From Aquilaria yunnanensis (lineage: Eukaryota; Streptophyta; Magnoliopsida; Malvales; Thymelaeaceae), in assembly GCA_039654915.1 (NCBI GenBank), contig CM077597.1, positions 63,454,001 through 63,518,000 of the forward strand: a stretch of DNA of 64,000 bases. Direction: 5' to 3'. The position numbers and the translations under genes were made by a program. The notes under the pieces are model-generated. The model made no database searches. It was not told the DNA's origin and was given only the letters and a program-made list of their open reading frames with translations. Positions 11,099 to 22,375 of this stretch are shown piece after piece (position 1 is the stretch's first letter; the number at the start of each line of letters is the position of its first letter).

Positions 11099-11810
11099 TG
11101 ATAGCCGAAGGGCTATTGCCCACATGACCTTCTTATTGGTAGACCTGACATCACCCTCAAAAATTTATTCGACCAACCTTAGGAGAAAGATCTACACCAC
11201 CCTAAAAAAAGTATACGACCGACCCCGGGAAAAAAACTCTTTGCCATCCTCAGGAGTGTGTATGAGCAACCTTGGAAATGTAGGTCTATCATCCTCGACA
11301 AAAGAAATGCCTCCCGAAAATAGTCCGCATGGCTTTCTCTAGTCACCTTTAGGGGAAATCCTTGTCCGAAGGGGTCTCAGATCCCTGAGGGGTCTTGGGG
11401 AGAAATGACAAATACAGTTAAGGGATCTTTGGCAGAAACCTCACACATGCCCCTACCCTCTAGGCATAATTGCTTATGGTCAGCTGTAGACACCTCTCTT
11501 CGAAGGTACAAATCAAATCCGGCCAAACACGTGTCCTGATCTACTCAGGCTAGGCATAATGACCTCTTATAAATACTCGGGGGAGGCTCCTAGGTAAGAC
11601 ATAAAGGAGATACCTTCATTTTTTGGTCTCTACTCTTAACTCTTAACAACTTCTCCCCTCGTATACTGACTTGGGCGTTGGAGATCCCTCCCCCGGAAAA
11701 ACACTCCAGGGAGCTTTTAGCCCTTATCTTTCAAGTGCTATAGATACTACTCAGATGAAGGTCTACCAGAGGTCCAACATGCCCTACATCGAAGAAGTGC
11801 TAAAGTATCA
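11099..11810 (+). mobile_element. 3' LTR of relic D (712 bp)
   Basis: It begins TGATAGCC directly after a purine-rich tract and ends GTATCA at 11810. A CACGTG G-box (11528-11533) precedes TATAAATA (11568-11575) by 34 bp. The U5 phrase ACTTGGGCGTTGGAGATCCC resembles U5 of A, B and C. The terminal third is diverged, so the 3' end is inferred from alignment with C and from the start of Athila homology at 11811. Confidence 0.75.
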
Positions 11811-12260
11811 GTCTCCCTTTAGGTTAGTTTATCAAAAACCTTGTCATTTGCCTGTGGAAATTGAACATAAAGCTTACTGGGCTATTAAAGCTTTCAATTT
11901 AAATCTTGATGATACTAGTGTATTGTGTAGGTTGTAAATAAATGAGCTCGAGGACTTAAGCAATGATGCATTTGAGAATTTGAAAATATATAAAGCTAGA
12001 ACCAAAGCTTTTCTTGACAATACAATCTTAAGAAAAACACTTGAGGTTGGTCAAAAAGTTTTGCTTTATAACCCTTGACTTTACATATTTCTTGAAAAAT
12101 TGAGATCTAGATGGCGTGGCCCTTCTATTGTGAAACATGATTATCCTTCTGGAGCCATTGACATTGAAAATCCTAAAAATGGTAATGTGTTTTTGAGAAT
12201 TATGATTTGCAGGAAGAAGTTGCTCATCTCAGTGATCCTTACAATGATCATGGTAAGTAA
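11811..12260 (+). pseudogene. Athila-type integrase C-terminus (fragment)
   Basis: Translation gives residues typical of the Athila pol end: SPFRLVYQKPCHLPVEIEHK, then NELEDLSNDAFENLK, VGQKVLLYNP, RSRWRGPSIV and GAIDIENPKNG. Stops interrupt it after CRL and after LLYNP, and a frame change occurs near 12200 before the final HLSDPYNDHG. Only the last roughly 150 residues of the integrase remain, because D interrupts the element on the left. Athila elements are Ty3/gypsy with a long region between pol and the 3' LTR, which fits what follows. Confidence 0.8.
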
Positions 12261-13202
12261 ATGTCAATATGTCTTCTCTTCTTAGATAATTGTCTTTTTA
12301 AGTTTCATTTCTTTTTTTCTTTTTCATTTCTTCTTTTTCTAGTTAAGCAGTGGATACCGTACTATATGGCTCTCAAGTTAGTTATTTTAGTTTCCCATAA
12401 TAACTAATTTCTCTTTCCCTTCCCTTTATTTTTTTTCCAAAAAAATAGATTATGTTCTTTTTTCTTTATAAAAATACTTTCCCTCTCTTCTAGTAAATGT
12501 TATTAAAAGGATTTACTAAGCTAGATGTGAAAAGATTAAGATTTTTGAAGCACAAAGGCATTCCCAAAGATGTATGTTGGTCAATTAAAGCTACGGTTTG
12601 TTTGGTTGTTGAAATCCTAAATGCATTAGTGTCCCATATGTGTAGCTTAGGCAAAGGCTCTTATGCCAAAAAGCAAAGAGCAAAAAATTTACGAGTCTAT
12701 CACAAATGTGGTTGATGGACTTGTAATACTAGATGTCATTCTTTAGGGATGGTGTCCGATAATTGAGAAGATGAAATACAATTCAATAAGAATGGCCTGA
12801 GTAAGGATTATTTGGATGATATCTGATTGACTCTTGAGATGCATTCTTATGGATTCATACAAAACAAACTTCTTGGTTTATAGAGTATTTTTTGTAAAGA
12901 ATGAGAGCAATACAGTCTTGGAAATCTGACTTTAAAAGACCATGTTTGTTAGTTTGTAAGAAAACTAGATGGGAAGTAAATCCCTAACTCATAGAAAGCG
13001 TTGAAGCCATTATTGGATGTAAAATTAGAGGAAGATGTGAGCCACAATCATAACTACTATACATACATTTCACTATTTTTGAAAATTTTTATTTTCTTCT
13101 GACAATAATCTACCTATTCATGTAGGTGTTATCATTACATTGTTCTTTCATCTCTATAAATGCAAGTTCTTCTTTTTATTTTTCATAGGGTTAAGGATAG
13201 AA
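12261..13202 (+). other. Untranslated or degraded region of the Athila-like element
   Basis: AT-rich with pyrimidine runs near 12300-12480. A 72-codon ORF at 12497-12715 resembles nothing I know. The segment ends in a pyrimidine tract and CATAG (about 13170-13188), which resembles a 3' splice site just before the LOG-like sequence. Confidence 0.4.
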
Positions 13203-13702
13203 ATGGAGGAAACCTCAACTCGTAAATTCCAAAATATATGTGTATTTTGTGGATCATTCTCTAGAAAGGATGAAGAGTTCATGAAGGTAGAAAACCATTT
13301 AGGTATACTCCTAGTTGAGCAAAAAATACATGTGGTATATAGGGGAGGTATTGTCGAGTTGATGGGAAGTATATCATCAACAACATGTAAGAGCATTTGT
13401 TGCAAATGCTTTGTAATTCTGATACCTTTATTACCCTACTAGGTGGGTTTGGTGCATTGGGCGAAATTTTCCAAATTCCTTTCATGGCCTAACTTAATAT
13501 TCACCAAAAACCTATTGGACTATTGAATGTTAACACTTTCTTTACAGGTTTGTTATCTTTTATAGCTTAAGCTGTGCAGAAAAAAATTCTTTCAAAAATG
13601 GCAAGACAAATCCTAATATCTGTATCAACTGTTGAAGAATTGCTAGAAAAAATCCAAGCTTTTGTTCGTGAACTAAATCCAACAGTAATTCAGATAGACT
13701 AA
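13203..13702 (+). pseudogene. LOG-like (cytokinin riboside 5'-monophosphate phosphoribohydrolase) pseudogene
   Basis: LOG enzymes release active cytokinin from its nucleotide. The first part, from ATG 13203, has ICVFCGSFSRKDEEF, LVEQKIHVVYRGG and ELMGSIS, matching the family's CVFCGS and VYGGG-GLMG blocks. A second part in another frame from about 13394 has CNSDTFITLLGGFGALGE, matching the DAFIALPGGYGTLEE signature, then QKPIGLLNVNTFF and a C-terminal VSTVEELLEKIQ block. A block of about 45-50 residues between these parts is missing. The catalytic-motif PGGYGT reads LGGFGA. In-frame TAA codons follow PFMA and SFIA. No introns interrupt the conserved blocks, so a processed or captured cDNA copy is possible. 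It lies between Athila integrase and the Athila 3' LTR, where an env-like gene would be. Confidence 0.75.
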
Positions 13703-14912
13703 GCACGACAGTCCTTCCTAACAAGCTCCATCCAATAACACTGTGGAAGAGAGCAACCTAGACTTGTGGATCTGTTTGTAGTATCTTGTCTTTCAGTTAT
13801 ACTATCTTCATTCTCTTTGTTTTCTTTTAAGTTATTTCAGGGTTTTCATTTTCAATAACTACCATTTTAGGTAACTTTTTGTTCACTCTTCCTATCTATA
13901 TTTTGATATTGAGGGCAATGTCTTAATCTGGTTAGGGGAAGGATAATTGACTTTTGAATTTTTTTCTTTTTTTTTAGGGTAGTTTTTCTTATGCTGATAT
14001 TAAAACCATTAGACAAAGCCATTAGTTTAGGATGGCTGAGTAAAGAGTAATTTTACTCTTGAGACGCAATCTTGTAGGTATGCTAGTCATAACATTTTTT
14101 TTAGTAGGTTTTTGGACTCATACAAGGTGACACACTCACAAGTAATCTATATTTTCTATCTTGAAAATTTCTATGCTTAGTGATGAAATTGTTAAGGTGA
14201 TAAGCTGCATTAAATCTTACATGTTTGAAATTTTATTTGACATAATGGTTCAGTCAAATTTCATTTACTTTGATAAGGGATTAGGATGTTTAAGTAATGA
14301 ATTGCTGCTATCATCACACATGGTGAAAATCTTGATTTTCTTTTTGATTTCAAAGAATACTCCAACTATGTGGCTATTGGAACTTTTAATGAACCAAGAA
14401 GTGTTGAAAAAAATTTTAAAAAAAAAGAAAAAATTTTTTGAAAGAAAAAAAAAAAACAAGTGATGTTTTCTTTTGGAAATGGCTGCCTATTACTGGGCTT
14501 CTCCAAATAAGGCTTGAGCTAAAGTAAAAGTAGAAAAAAAAAAAACCTCTTGTAGTGTAATAGAATGAAAGCTGCCAAAGTGATGGTTTTGAATTAGATT
14601 TGTTTTGATAAGCTGCAACTATTTGTATGATTTACAGAAATCTTTTAGACACTCCTAATAGTCAATCACACACTTACAATACTCAACAATTCATAATCTT
14701 TCACACTTATCTCGTATTCGACTAATTGAGAAGTGCATAAATTATTATGAAGTTTTTATTTTTTTAATACTTTAATTTTGATACTCATTACTTCAATGGT
14801 TTCTGATCCATGGTATAGAGATTGACTGTGGAAAACATTGGATGAAACTTGAGTATTCATTAAGTACAATGCCATACATGCTAGGGACTAGTAGGAACCT
14901 GGTTGGGGGGTA
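13703..14912 (+). other. Athila-like 3' untranslated region with polypurine tract
   Basis: Contains TTGAGGGCAATGTC near 13912, a phrase common before Athila 3' LTRs, then A-rich runs (14406-14458, 14534-14547). It ends in GGTTGGGGGGTA (14901-14912), a candidate polypurine tract. Short ORFs such as 14161-14463 have no recognisable product. Confidence 0.5.
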
Positions 14913-16481
14913 TGATGAATACTCATAAGTGTATAGCTGTTAAAGGTTTAAATTATCATTATATACTTTAAGTATGATTAATTTCTCTAATTTAACCAAT
15001 TACTCCACCAGGTTACTATTCATCCATATTTACAAAATATGCTAAATAACTATTTTTATGTAGGTGGATAAAATCATGATATCTCATAATTCTTAGACCA
15101 ATGATTGAGTCATTAATGTCTAGAATTTTTAGTTCGTGGTCCAACCTAATTGAGAGATAGAGAAGAACAAATTTGGATCACAAAGAGAATTAGTTCCAGC
15201 ATTCACGAACTTGGTGATCCTTCACAAGAAAAATCATATCTGGAGTTGTAGATATTATAATTAATTGATTCCTATTTTACCAAAAAACCAACATATAGAT
15301 CTTCAACTTGACTTCACATGCTGAGACCGAGTTTGATCATTTTCATTGCTGAAATCTAGTTATAAATGAGACCGTCTGTTCTACTACATGCTATAGAGCA
15401 ATTTTTGTAGAAAAATCATAATTTGGGTTACAAATGTCAGTTTTGAATGATCAAGCTATTGTTTCGAAGATAAAGAAAAGATCTACAAATTTTGTGCATT
15501 AAGGAAGAGCTAAATCAATGTGTATGATAGTAAAAAAATTAAAAAAAGTTTGGGCAGCCCTTATTGACTTGTTTTCACCTACCTTTACTATTCTAACTTA
15601 TTATTTACTATTTTGGCTACCCCAAGGCTCTATAAATAGGCAGCTTGGGGAGGACAAAATTAAATTTATTTCTAGGAAATTTTATAGTTTTTGTATCAAA
15701 TCTATCTTCTCTTCTTTGATTTTATTCTTAGTTTTCAATTCCGAAGCTCTGTTTAAGGTGTTTCTTCTTGTTCATCCTTTGATATTTCAATATATGTTTA
15801 TTTCATTTTTATACATGTTGTTTGCTTTTTTCATGGCTAACTAATATTTCTTTTACTAAGGTGAAAGGGTGAAGCTTTTGGTATAAAAGTTATGGCTAAT
15901 TTGAATGAATCATAACACCATTGGTATTAACTTTCTTAACTGATTTAGCTACCTTCCTTGTTAAGTGGGAGTCCTGATTTATCATAGCCAATCATTGGTA
16001 CAAAAGCTACTTGATTCCTTTTATAAAATAGGCTTTGCCGGCTTTGTTGGAATCTTGAGTTATTGTGGACAAAGGTTGGCATGTTGGATATTTGAACCCA
16101 TTTGTAAGTGTTGGCATTATATGATCAATGAAGGCTAATTCTAAATCATGCCTAATGTTTCTGGAACTTAATTATTAAATTCCCCGACTTGATTATTAAA
16201 TTCCCCAATTGGGACCTCGTTTTTGTGTAGATCCCAATTGAGTGGTAAAACCAACTAAAATTAACCATAATTGATATATTAAAAGTGAATCCCTTAAACT
16301 TAGTTATTTTCCTGAAATTATGTTTTTAAACAAAATTGTTCACACCTTTTGTCAACTCTTTCTTTACTTCTGTAGTTTGTATTTCTTAATTCCCTTTCCT
16401 ATGGTTCAACACTCGAATGTATGAGATTTTACTACTTGTGATAACCTAAACTTGGGTTATAACTACTAAAGTGCAACATCA
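14913..16481 (+). mobile_element. Athila-like 3' LTR (about 1.57 kb, right boundary inferred)
   Basis: Starts TGATGAATAC directly after the polypurine tract. TATAAATA lies at 15631-15638. The end is placed at CAACATCA (16481) because the preceding phrase, with GAGATTTTACTACTTGTG, resembles the end of known Athila-type LTRs. Parts around 15130-15490 are similar to 60010-60330, another relic in this window. No second LTR is available to confirm the limits. Confidence 0.55.
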
Positions 16482-16540
16482 AACTTTCCAACGTGAGGGC
16501 ATTGGAAAATGCTGTTGGAATATAGCTTCTTTTTAGTATT

Positions 16541-16890
16541 CATACATGTGGTATTAGAATCAGGTTATGTGGTATGAGAATCAGGTTATGTGGTATCAAA
16601 TTCAGGTTACGTGGTGTAAGGATCAAGTTATATGGTATCCGAATCAGGCTGATATGGCATAACAATCATGTTAAGTGGTATGGGATTCAGGTTCATATAG
16701 CATATATGTGATATGAGATTTAAGTTCATGTAGTATATGTGTGGTATAAAAATCAAATTATATGGTATGAGATTCAGGTTCTTGTGGTATATATGTGGTA
16801 CGAGATTCAGGATCATGTGGTGTATATATATGTACGAGATTCAAGTTCATGTGGTATAAGAATCAGGTTATATGGCATGAGATTTACATT
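16541..16890. repeat. Degenerate minisatellite, left part
   Basis: Imperfect copies of a 22-bp unit like GTGGTATGAGATTCAGGTTCAT, with some 11-bp half units (GTGGTATATAT). Copies vary strongly in the last half. Same array as 17228-18200, from which it is separated by a MITE. The ORFs seen here are artefacts of the repeat. Confidence 0.85.
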
Positions 16891-17224
16891 CAGTTTGTTT
16901 TAGCTTAAGTCAATTGATTTCAAAATGACTTATTTTTATTCTTATGTCTGTTTTACATAGAACTAATTTTAATTAAAAGCCAATATTATATAGCTATAAT
17001 AATCCATTGAAAATATAAGTTTTGTAATCTTACTAAATTTTTATGGATTCTTCTAGTTTAAGGCATTAAAAAAGAAAAATTCATAAAAATTTAACAACAT
17101 CATGAAAATTTACTTTCAAAATAATTATTGCATTTAAATAATATTAGCCTCCAAATAAAATTGGTTTCAGGTAAAAAAGTGTAAAAATAAAAATAAGGCA
17201 GATGACTTAAGTTAAAATGAATTA
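16891..17224. mobile_element. Foldback MITE-like element inside the minisatellite (about 334 bp)
   Basis: The left end (from 16891) and the reverse complement of the right end (to 17224) match at 17 of 22 positions, including ACTTAAGTCA-like sequence. Similarity goes further inward: GACTTATTTTTATTCTTATG on the left matches a region around 17180-17200 on the other strand. It is AT-rich with no coding capacity. The target-site duplication is not clear, so the superfamily is not assigned. Confidence 0.6.
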
Positions 17225-17227
17225 ACT

Positions 17228-18200
17228 CTTTGGTTCATGTGGTATAAGATTTAGGTTCAAGTGGTATGAGATTCGGGTTCTTATGGTATAAGATTCAGGT
17301 TCTTGTGGTATATATGTGGCATGAGAATTTGGTTCATGTGGTATATATTTGGTATAAGAATCATGTTATGTGGTATGAGATTCGGATTCATATGTTATAT
17401 ATGTGATATGAGATTTAGGTTCATGTGGTATATATGTGATATGAGATTCAGGTTCATGTGGTGTAAGAATCAAGTTATGTGGTATGAGATTTAGGTTCAT
17501 GTGGTACAAGATTTAGGTTCATGGGGCATGAGTTTGGGGTTCTTGTGATATGAGATTCAGGTTTATGTGATATATATGTGGTATGAGGTTTTGATTCAAG
17601 TGGTATATATGTGGTCTAAGAATTAGGTTATGTGGTATGAGATTTAGGTTCATATGATATATAGTTGGTATGAGATTCAAGTTCATGTAGTTTATATGTG
17701 GTATGGGATTATTGTTTATGTGGTATAAGAATCAGGTTATATGATATAAAATTTAGGTTCATGTGGTATGAGTTTTATGTTCTTTTGGTATGACATTAAA
17801 GTTCTTATTCTATGTGTGCTATGAGATTCTGGTTCCTGTGGTATATATGTGGTATAAGAGTCAGGTTATGTGCATGAGATTTAGGTTCATATGGTATATA
17901 TGTGGTATGAAATTTAGGTTCATGTGGTATATATGTGGTATAAGAATCAAGTTATGTGATTTGAGAATCAGGTTCATATGGTATATATATGGTATGAGAT
18001 TGAGGTTCATGTGGTTTAAGAATTCGGTTATATGGTATGAGATTAAGATTCATGTGGTATGAAATTCAGGTTAAGCACAACCAGTTACCGGTTGAGTTGG
18101 TTAAAATAGTATGTAAGTCAGGTTAAGTGGTATGAAATTCAAGTTAATATGATATGATATTCAAGTTAAGTGGTATGAAATTTAGGTTAGGTGCGCTCCA
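17228..18200. repeat. Degenerate minisatellite, right part
   Basis: Continues the GGTATGAGATTCAGGTTCAT array with 22-bp units and 11-bp half units, becoming sparser after 18060. Units of 22+11 = 33 bp keep the reading frame, which explains spurious ORFs such as 17303-17494 and 17790-18062. Confidence 0.85.
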
Positions 18201-18209
18201 TTACCTGTT

Positions 18210-18770
18210 GAACTTGTTGAAGTTTAGGATTTAAGATTGGAGTTACAATTTTAGGTTAGGGTTTAAAATTAGAGTTTAGGGTTTAGTGTTAGGGTTGACT
18301 TTAATATTTCAAGTTAAAGTTTAGGGTTTAGTGTTAGGGTTCACTTTAATATTTCAAGCCTAAAGTTTAGGGCTTAGGGTTTACAGTTAAGGTTTGGGAT
18401 TAAGATTGGGGTTTAGGTGTAGAATTTAGGGTTAATCTTTAAAGCAAGGGTTTAGGCTTATGGATTAGGGTTAGTTTAAGGTTTAGAGTCTAGGATTAGG
18501 GTCAGGATTACTCTTTTAGGTTTTAGGGATTGAGGATTGGGATTAGGAATTAATGTTAGGGTTAGAGATTAAGGTTAAGTGTTAAGGTTTAATGTAGGGA
18601 ATAGGGTTAGAATTTAGGGATTAGGGTTAGAGTTTAGGGTTTAGGGATAAGGATTAGGGATTAGGGTTAGGGTTAGGGTTAAGGATTAAGGTTTACGGTT
18701 AGGATCTTAGGGTTTAAGATATAGGGTTCGGATTCTGTGGTAGGTTTAGATTTAAGATGTACTAAGTTTA
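18210..18770 (+). repeat. Degenerate plant telomere-like repeat block 1
   Basis: Dominated by TTTAGGG, TTAGGG and close variants (GGTTTAGGGTTTAG, GGGTTAGGGTTAGGGTTAAGG), all G-rich on the plus strand. Very irregular, so it is an interstitial and old block or a telomere-like low-complexity sequence, not a working telomere. Confidence 0.75.
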
Positions 18771-19844
18771 GGATTTAAATTTATACTTGCACTTTTCAGC
18801 TTTAGGGGTACGTTAGATTTATGCTAGGGTTACCGTGGTAATCCACATGCTTATCTTGTGTTAAAAAAAACTATTTTTCTCAAAAGAGGTAATCATTTGC
18901 TTACATTTTTGTGGCAGTGTATTTATTAAGCATTTTAGCACCTTAATAAATCTGTATCAAAACTTTGCCAAGTCCCAACAAGTGCAATTTACTTTCAAAT
19001 TTATTTAACATTTTAGTGCCTTAATTCAATTATTTTTTCACTTCTTAAAAATATTAAGTAAATTACATGGTTTAAATAATTGGATAACTAGCTTAAAATT
19101 ATAATCCTCTATATTATCAATTTTATTAAATTAATTCATTGTTAAAACAATAAATAAAAAAATTAAATTAAAATAAAAATTAAAAATGATGTCAATGCCT
19201 ATTCTGCGAACATAAAAAGCTTTAAAATATAATAGTTTTTTAACTGACATGCTTGATGCCTGATAAGTCTTAGTTTGAGGATTCAAAGCATAAGTACTAT
19301 TTTTACTAGAAAAATATACTTAAGTAATTTTAGTCTGTTAGCAGTTTTTACGTAATTATTGAACAATTTAATTTATGTTTTACTTGGACCAGATATAAAA
19401 AAATAACTACAAAAATGTACTATAAAAGCTAAAATTACTATATGATGAATAAATTAAACTCTAAATTAGGATTTTAGAAATTTTTTGTCATTTCTGTTGC
19501 TATCCATTGATTTGTTACTATTACATTTGCATCAATAATAATGAAAAACATATAAATTTACTAAAAAATGAAAAAAAATGCATATCAAAAAAAATATAAT
19601 ATACTCTTTATGAGCTTTATCTTTCATTTTAAAAAATTAAGAATAAGTAAATTTCATTCAAATTTATTTCTAAAAAATTGCCAAATCAATATCTACAAAA
19701 TCGAAAGCCAACCATCAAATACAAATATATCATAAAATAGAATGTGGCAAAAAAATATTCTTCATAAAACAACATATGAGTAGCTAAATACAAGTAGAGA
19801 ACTTAAATCTAAGCTAACAAAATTTTAAAACCAAAACAAGGATT
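18771..19844. other. AT-rich unclassified repeat, copy 1
   Basis: No coding sequence. Segments such as GGTAATCCACATGC (about 18837) and CCAAGTCCCAACAAGTGCAA (about 18969) reappear in altered form around 20612-20760, which suggests an old duplicated unit linked to the telomere-like blocks. Confidence 0.4.
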
Positions 19845-20165
19845 AGGGTTTAAAGTTTAGGGTTTGGAGTTTAAGATATAGGGTTTAAGGCTTGGGGTTT
19901 TGGGGTTAAGATTTAGGTTTATCGTTTAGGGTTTAGGGTTTAGTTTTAATGTTAGGCTTAGTGTTGGGTTTAGGTTTATGGATTGAGGTAAGATTTTTAA
20001 GGTTAGGGTTAAGTCTAGGATCTATGGTTAAGATTTAGGTTTATAGTTTAGAGTCACACTTTTAGGTTTTAGGATTATGTTAGAATTATGTTAGAGTTAA
20101 AGTGTTGTTTAGTGTTTTATTGTATTACATTAAGGGTTTAGGGTTTAGAGTTGTAGATTAGAGTT
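19845..20165 (+). repeat. Degenerate plant telomere-like repeat block 2
   Basis: Second block of TTTAGGG-type variants (for example GGTTTAGGGTTTAGTTTTAA near 19927), same strand as block 1 and more decayed. Confidence 0.65.
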
Positions 20166-21280
20166 TGAATTATGTTATCTGTTTATCTTAATTTTTTTCT
20201 TTTAATGTGACCATTATATTTGAACTGTTGGTATAAAGTTTGCATTATGTTAGGAACATCCATATTTAATAAGTTTATGTTAGGAGCATTCATATTTAGT
20301 AAGTCTATATTAGAAACATCCATATTTAGTATTTCTATGTTTAGGTTCTTCCAAACAAGTAACTGTCGTATTTACTAAGTTTAATGATCTAGTCAGTTTA
20401 GCTGATGCACTAGTTCCTGTCTGAACATGAATGCTGAAAACCTGAACGTGACTGAATTGGAACCTAAAATCTTCTTAACTTGAAGTCAACATGAACCCAA
20501 AATCCCAAACCTGAAATCTAGTTAATCTAAAATTAATTTTCCTAGGCTAATTAGAAACCCTATATAATCTATGAAACTAATCAAATTTGAACGAAATAAA
20601 CATGCCTTGGTAATGTACCAAGTCCGATAAGAACAATTCACTTTCAGATTTATTAAGTGTATTAGCACCTTAATTTCAAATGTTGTGAACATATAAACCT
20701 TTTGGATGAAAACAAACTAACATAGAAATAAGGTTATCGTTACTAATCCACATGTCCATCTCTCCTTTAAAATAACTTTAATTTTTTAAAAAGTATTAAA
20801 AAACTAAGTATTTGCTTGTCTTTTAAAAATAGAATATATTAATACATTGTGATAACTGTTTCCTTTCATGATCACTGTTGCTAGCAAAACTTAACTTAAA
20901 TTAGATAACTAGATTAAATCTATAATTCAAAATTTCAAGTTGGTAGTTGATTCAATTTATGACTTAAAATAAAATAAAATAAAAATAGCATGAAAATGAA
21001 TAACTAAATAATGTTTTTAGTGACTGAACAATAAAACAAAAAGAAGATAAATACTAAAATGAATAGACACTTAAAAATCAGGACTATAAAGCTTTTTAAC
21101 CAATGAGTCAAATGGAATGCCAGAGGGTCACAATCGGGTTTGTCCCAATTCTCTCAATAGTTCGCAGTGGATGAGCGTGCGGCAACCTGAGATGTGTTCG
21201 ACAATGGTAGGAGACTTTAAGGACCATGGGTGACATGTAGACAATGAATTTTGGGGAAGTCACTAGTTGAACCATAAGCA
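20166..21280. other. AT-rich unclassified repeat, copy 2
   Basis: Contains a short threefold repeat of GGAACATCCATATTTA-type sequence (about 20250-20340) and segments similar to 18830-19060. From about 21110 the base composition rises to a more balanced level, possibly part of the target repeat of element B. No gene is seen. Confidence 0.4.
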
Positions 21281-21296
21281 ACAGTGATGGAAGGCA

Positions 21297-21421
21297 GTGG
21301 CACTGGGATTTATGAATGACGATGATGGATTTGGATTCACAAACGATGACGATAGCCTAGGATTCGTGATCGATGATGGCCCAAGATTCATGATCAATGA
21401 TGTCTTGGGATTCATGAATGG
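21297..21421 (+). repeat. Short degenerate repeat, GGATTC-ATGA-GATGA units
   Basis: Four to five imperfect units of about 24-33 bp, each with a GGATTC/T then GATGA core. The 76-codon ORF over it has a matching peptide repeat (LGFMND, FGFTND, LGFVID, LGFMNG) and is probably not a gene. Confidence 0.5.
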
Positions 21422-21493
21422 CTCCTCCGGGCTGGTTGTGCTAGTGACACAATGGATGACAACACGATCAAAGGCCTATTTCACAGAGGATAC

Positions 21494-22360
21494 TGATGGC
21501 CTAAGGCCTCATCGTTGTGAGTCATGATGACTGTTGAGGAGACTTCTAGGAGGAAGAACGCCTGGAAGGTGGATCGCCCCAAGGAGAGTACCTGAAAAGC
21601 TGGTAAACAGGGTTAGGAGGCCCCCGGAGTGTTTTTCCGGGGGGGGAGCCTCCGACGCCCAAGTCAATGGTGGCCGGAAGAAGGAGAAAGTCACTAGCTC
21701 AAAGAGAAAGGCAGAAAAGTCTCGCCTGGTATTTTCTCAGGGTATGGGAGCTGTATATCCGGCCTGCCAACCTCCTGTCAAGTATTTATTTCCTGTATAT
21801 ATAGGAATACCTAGCCCGTTCAGATCATGACACGTGTGCGGTCGGATGCTCCTGAACGTCTGGGCGTAGGGGACAGATAGTTGGTAACTAGATGGCCTCG
21901 AGCCTTGTGCTGAGACGGGCCATGATATGATTCTGATGGCGTCTGCGCGTCAGGGCGACTTTTTACGTCTGTGGTGGGACGTGTCAGAGGCTTCCTTAAA
22001 TGCTTCCTTAAATGCGCCTGCCGTACTCCCGAGGTCCCTGGGCGAGGTCGTCCTCTAGTTCGGACAGAGCCTCTTCGGGAAGCCTACCCTCAGTTCGGGG
22101 GTTCCCAGTTCCAGGGGGTTCCGCCTTCGGGGATATCATATTCGGGCAGCAATGTCTAGTGCCACTTTTCCGAAGGCGCGCTGTTCACAACCTTGGGGGG
22201 CGAATGGAGTCCTCAAGTTTTACTGGCGTGCCGAGGCTCGGAGCTCTCAGGCTATCTCCCGAGGTGCATGATTCCACCTATTCCCGGGAAGCGCCAGTTC
22301 TTCTGGCCATTGTTGTGGCAGGGTATTCGGCCAGATTGAGGCGATAGCCTTTGGCTATCA
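21494..22360 (-). mobile_element. 3' LTR of element B (867 bp)
   Basis: On the minus strand, begins TGATAGCCAAAGGCTATC (22360) and ends in CCATCA (21494). Contains a G-box CACGTG (21831-21836) and TATATATA (21796-21803) 27 bp apart. Differs from the 5' LTR at about 21521 (G for A) and 21666 (A for G). Confidence 0.97.
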
Positions 22361-22375
22361 CATGCCCCCCTCTAG
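22361..22375 (-). promoter_or_regulatory. Polypurine tract of element B
   Basis: On the minus strand CTAGAGGGGGGCATG, ending directly at the 3' LTR. It primes plus-strand DNA synthesis in this class. The matching tract in C is CCAGAGGGGGGCATG. Confidence 0.85.

Larger units (their letters stand above)
10131..11810 (+). mobile_element. Relic D: 3' end of an older Tat-lineage element
   Basis: Plus-strand order: remnant of antisense aORF exon 1 (10131-10258), aORF TATA box (10515-10522), untranslated sequence, polypurine tract (about 11082-11098) and 3' LTR (11099-11810). The same order occurs in C. The body of D is to the left of A, outside the window. D itself stops exactly where Athila integrase sequence begins, so it appears to be inserted there. 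The stretch 10259-11081 has no coding sequence I can support. Confidence 0.78.

Noticed and set aside
10887..11342. 151-codon plus-strand ORF
   Set aside because: It crosses the polypurine tract and LTR start of relic D and has no recognisable domain.
16628..18062. Met/Trp/Tyr-rich ORFs on both strands
   Set aside because: Low-complexity translations of the 22/11-bp minisatellite.
18210..18770. Functional telomere
   Set aside because: The repeats are too irregular and lie inside dense retrotransposon sequence.
21534..22347. Plus-strand ORFs in the 3' LTR of B (repeated at 31882-32695)
   Set aside because: They occur twice only because LTRs are duplicated, lie opposite to element transcription and have no domain.
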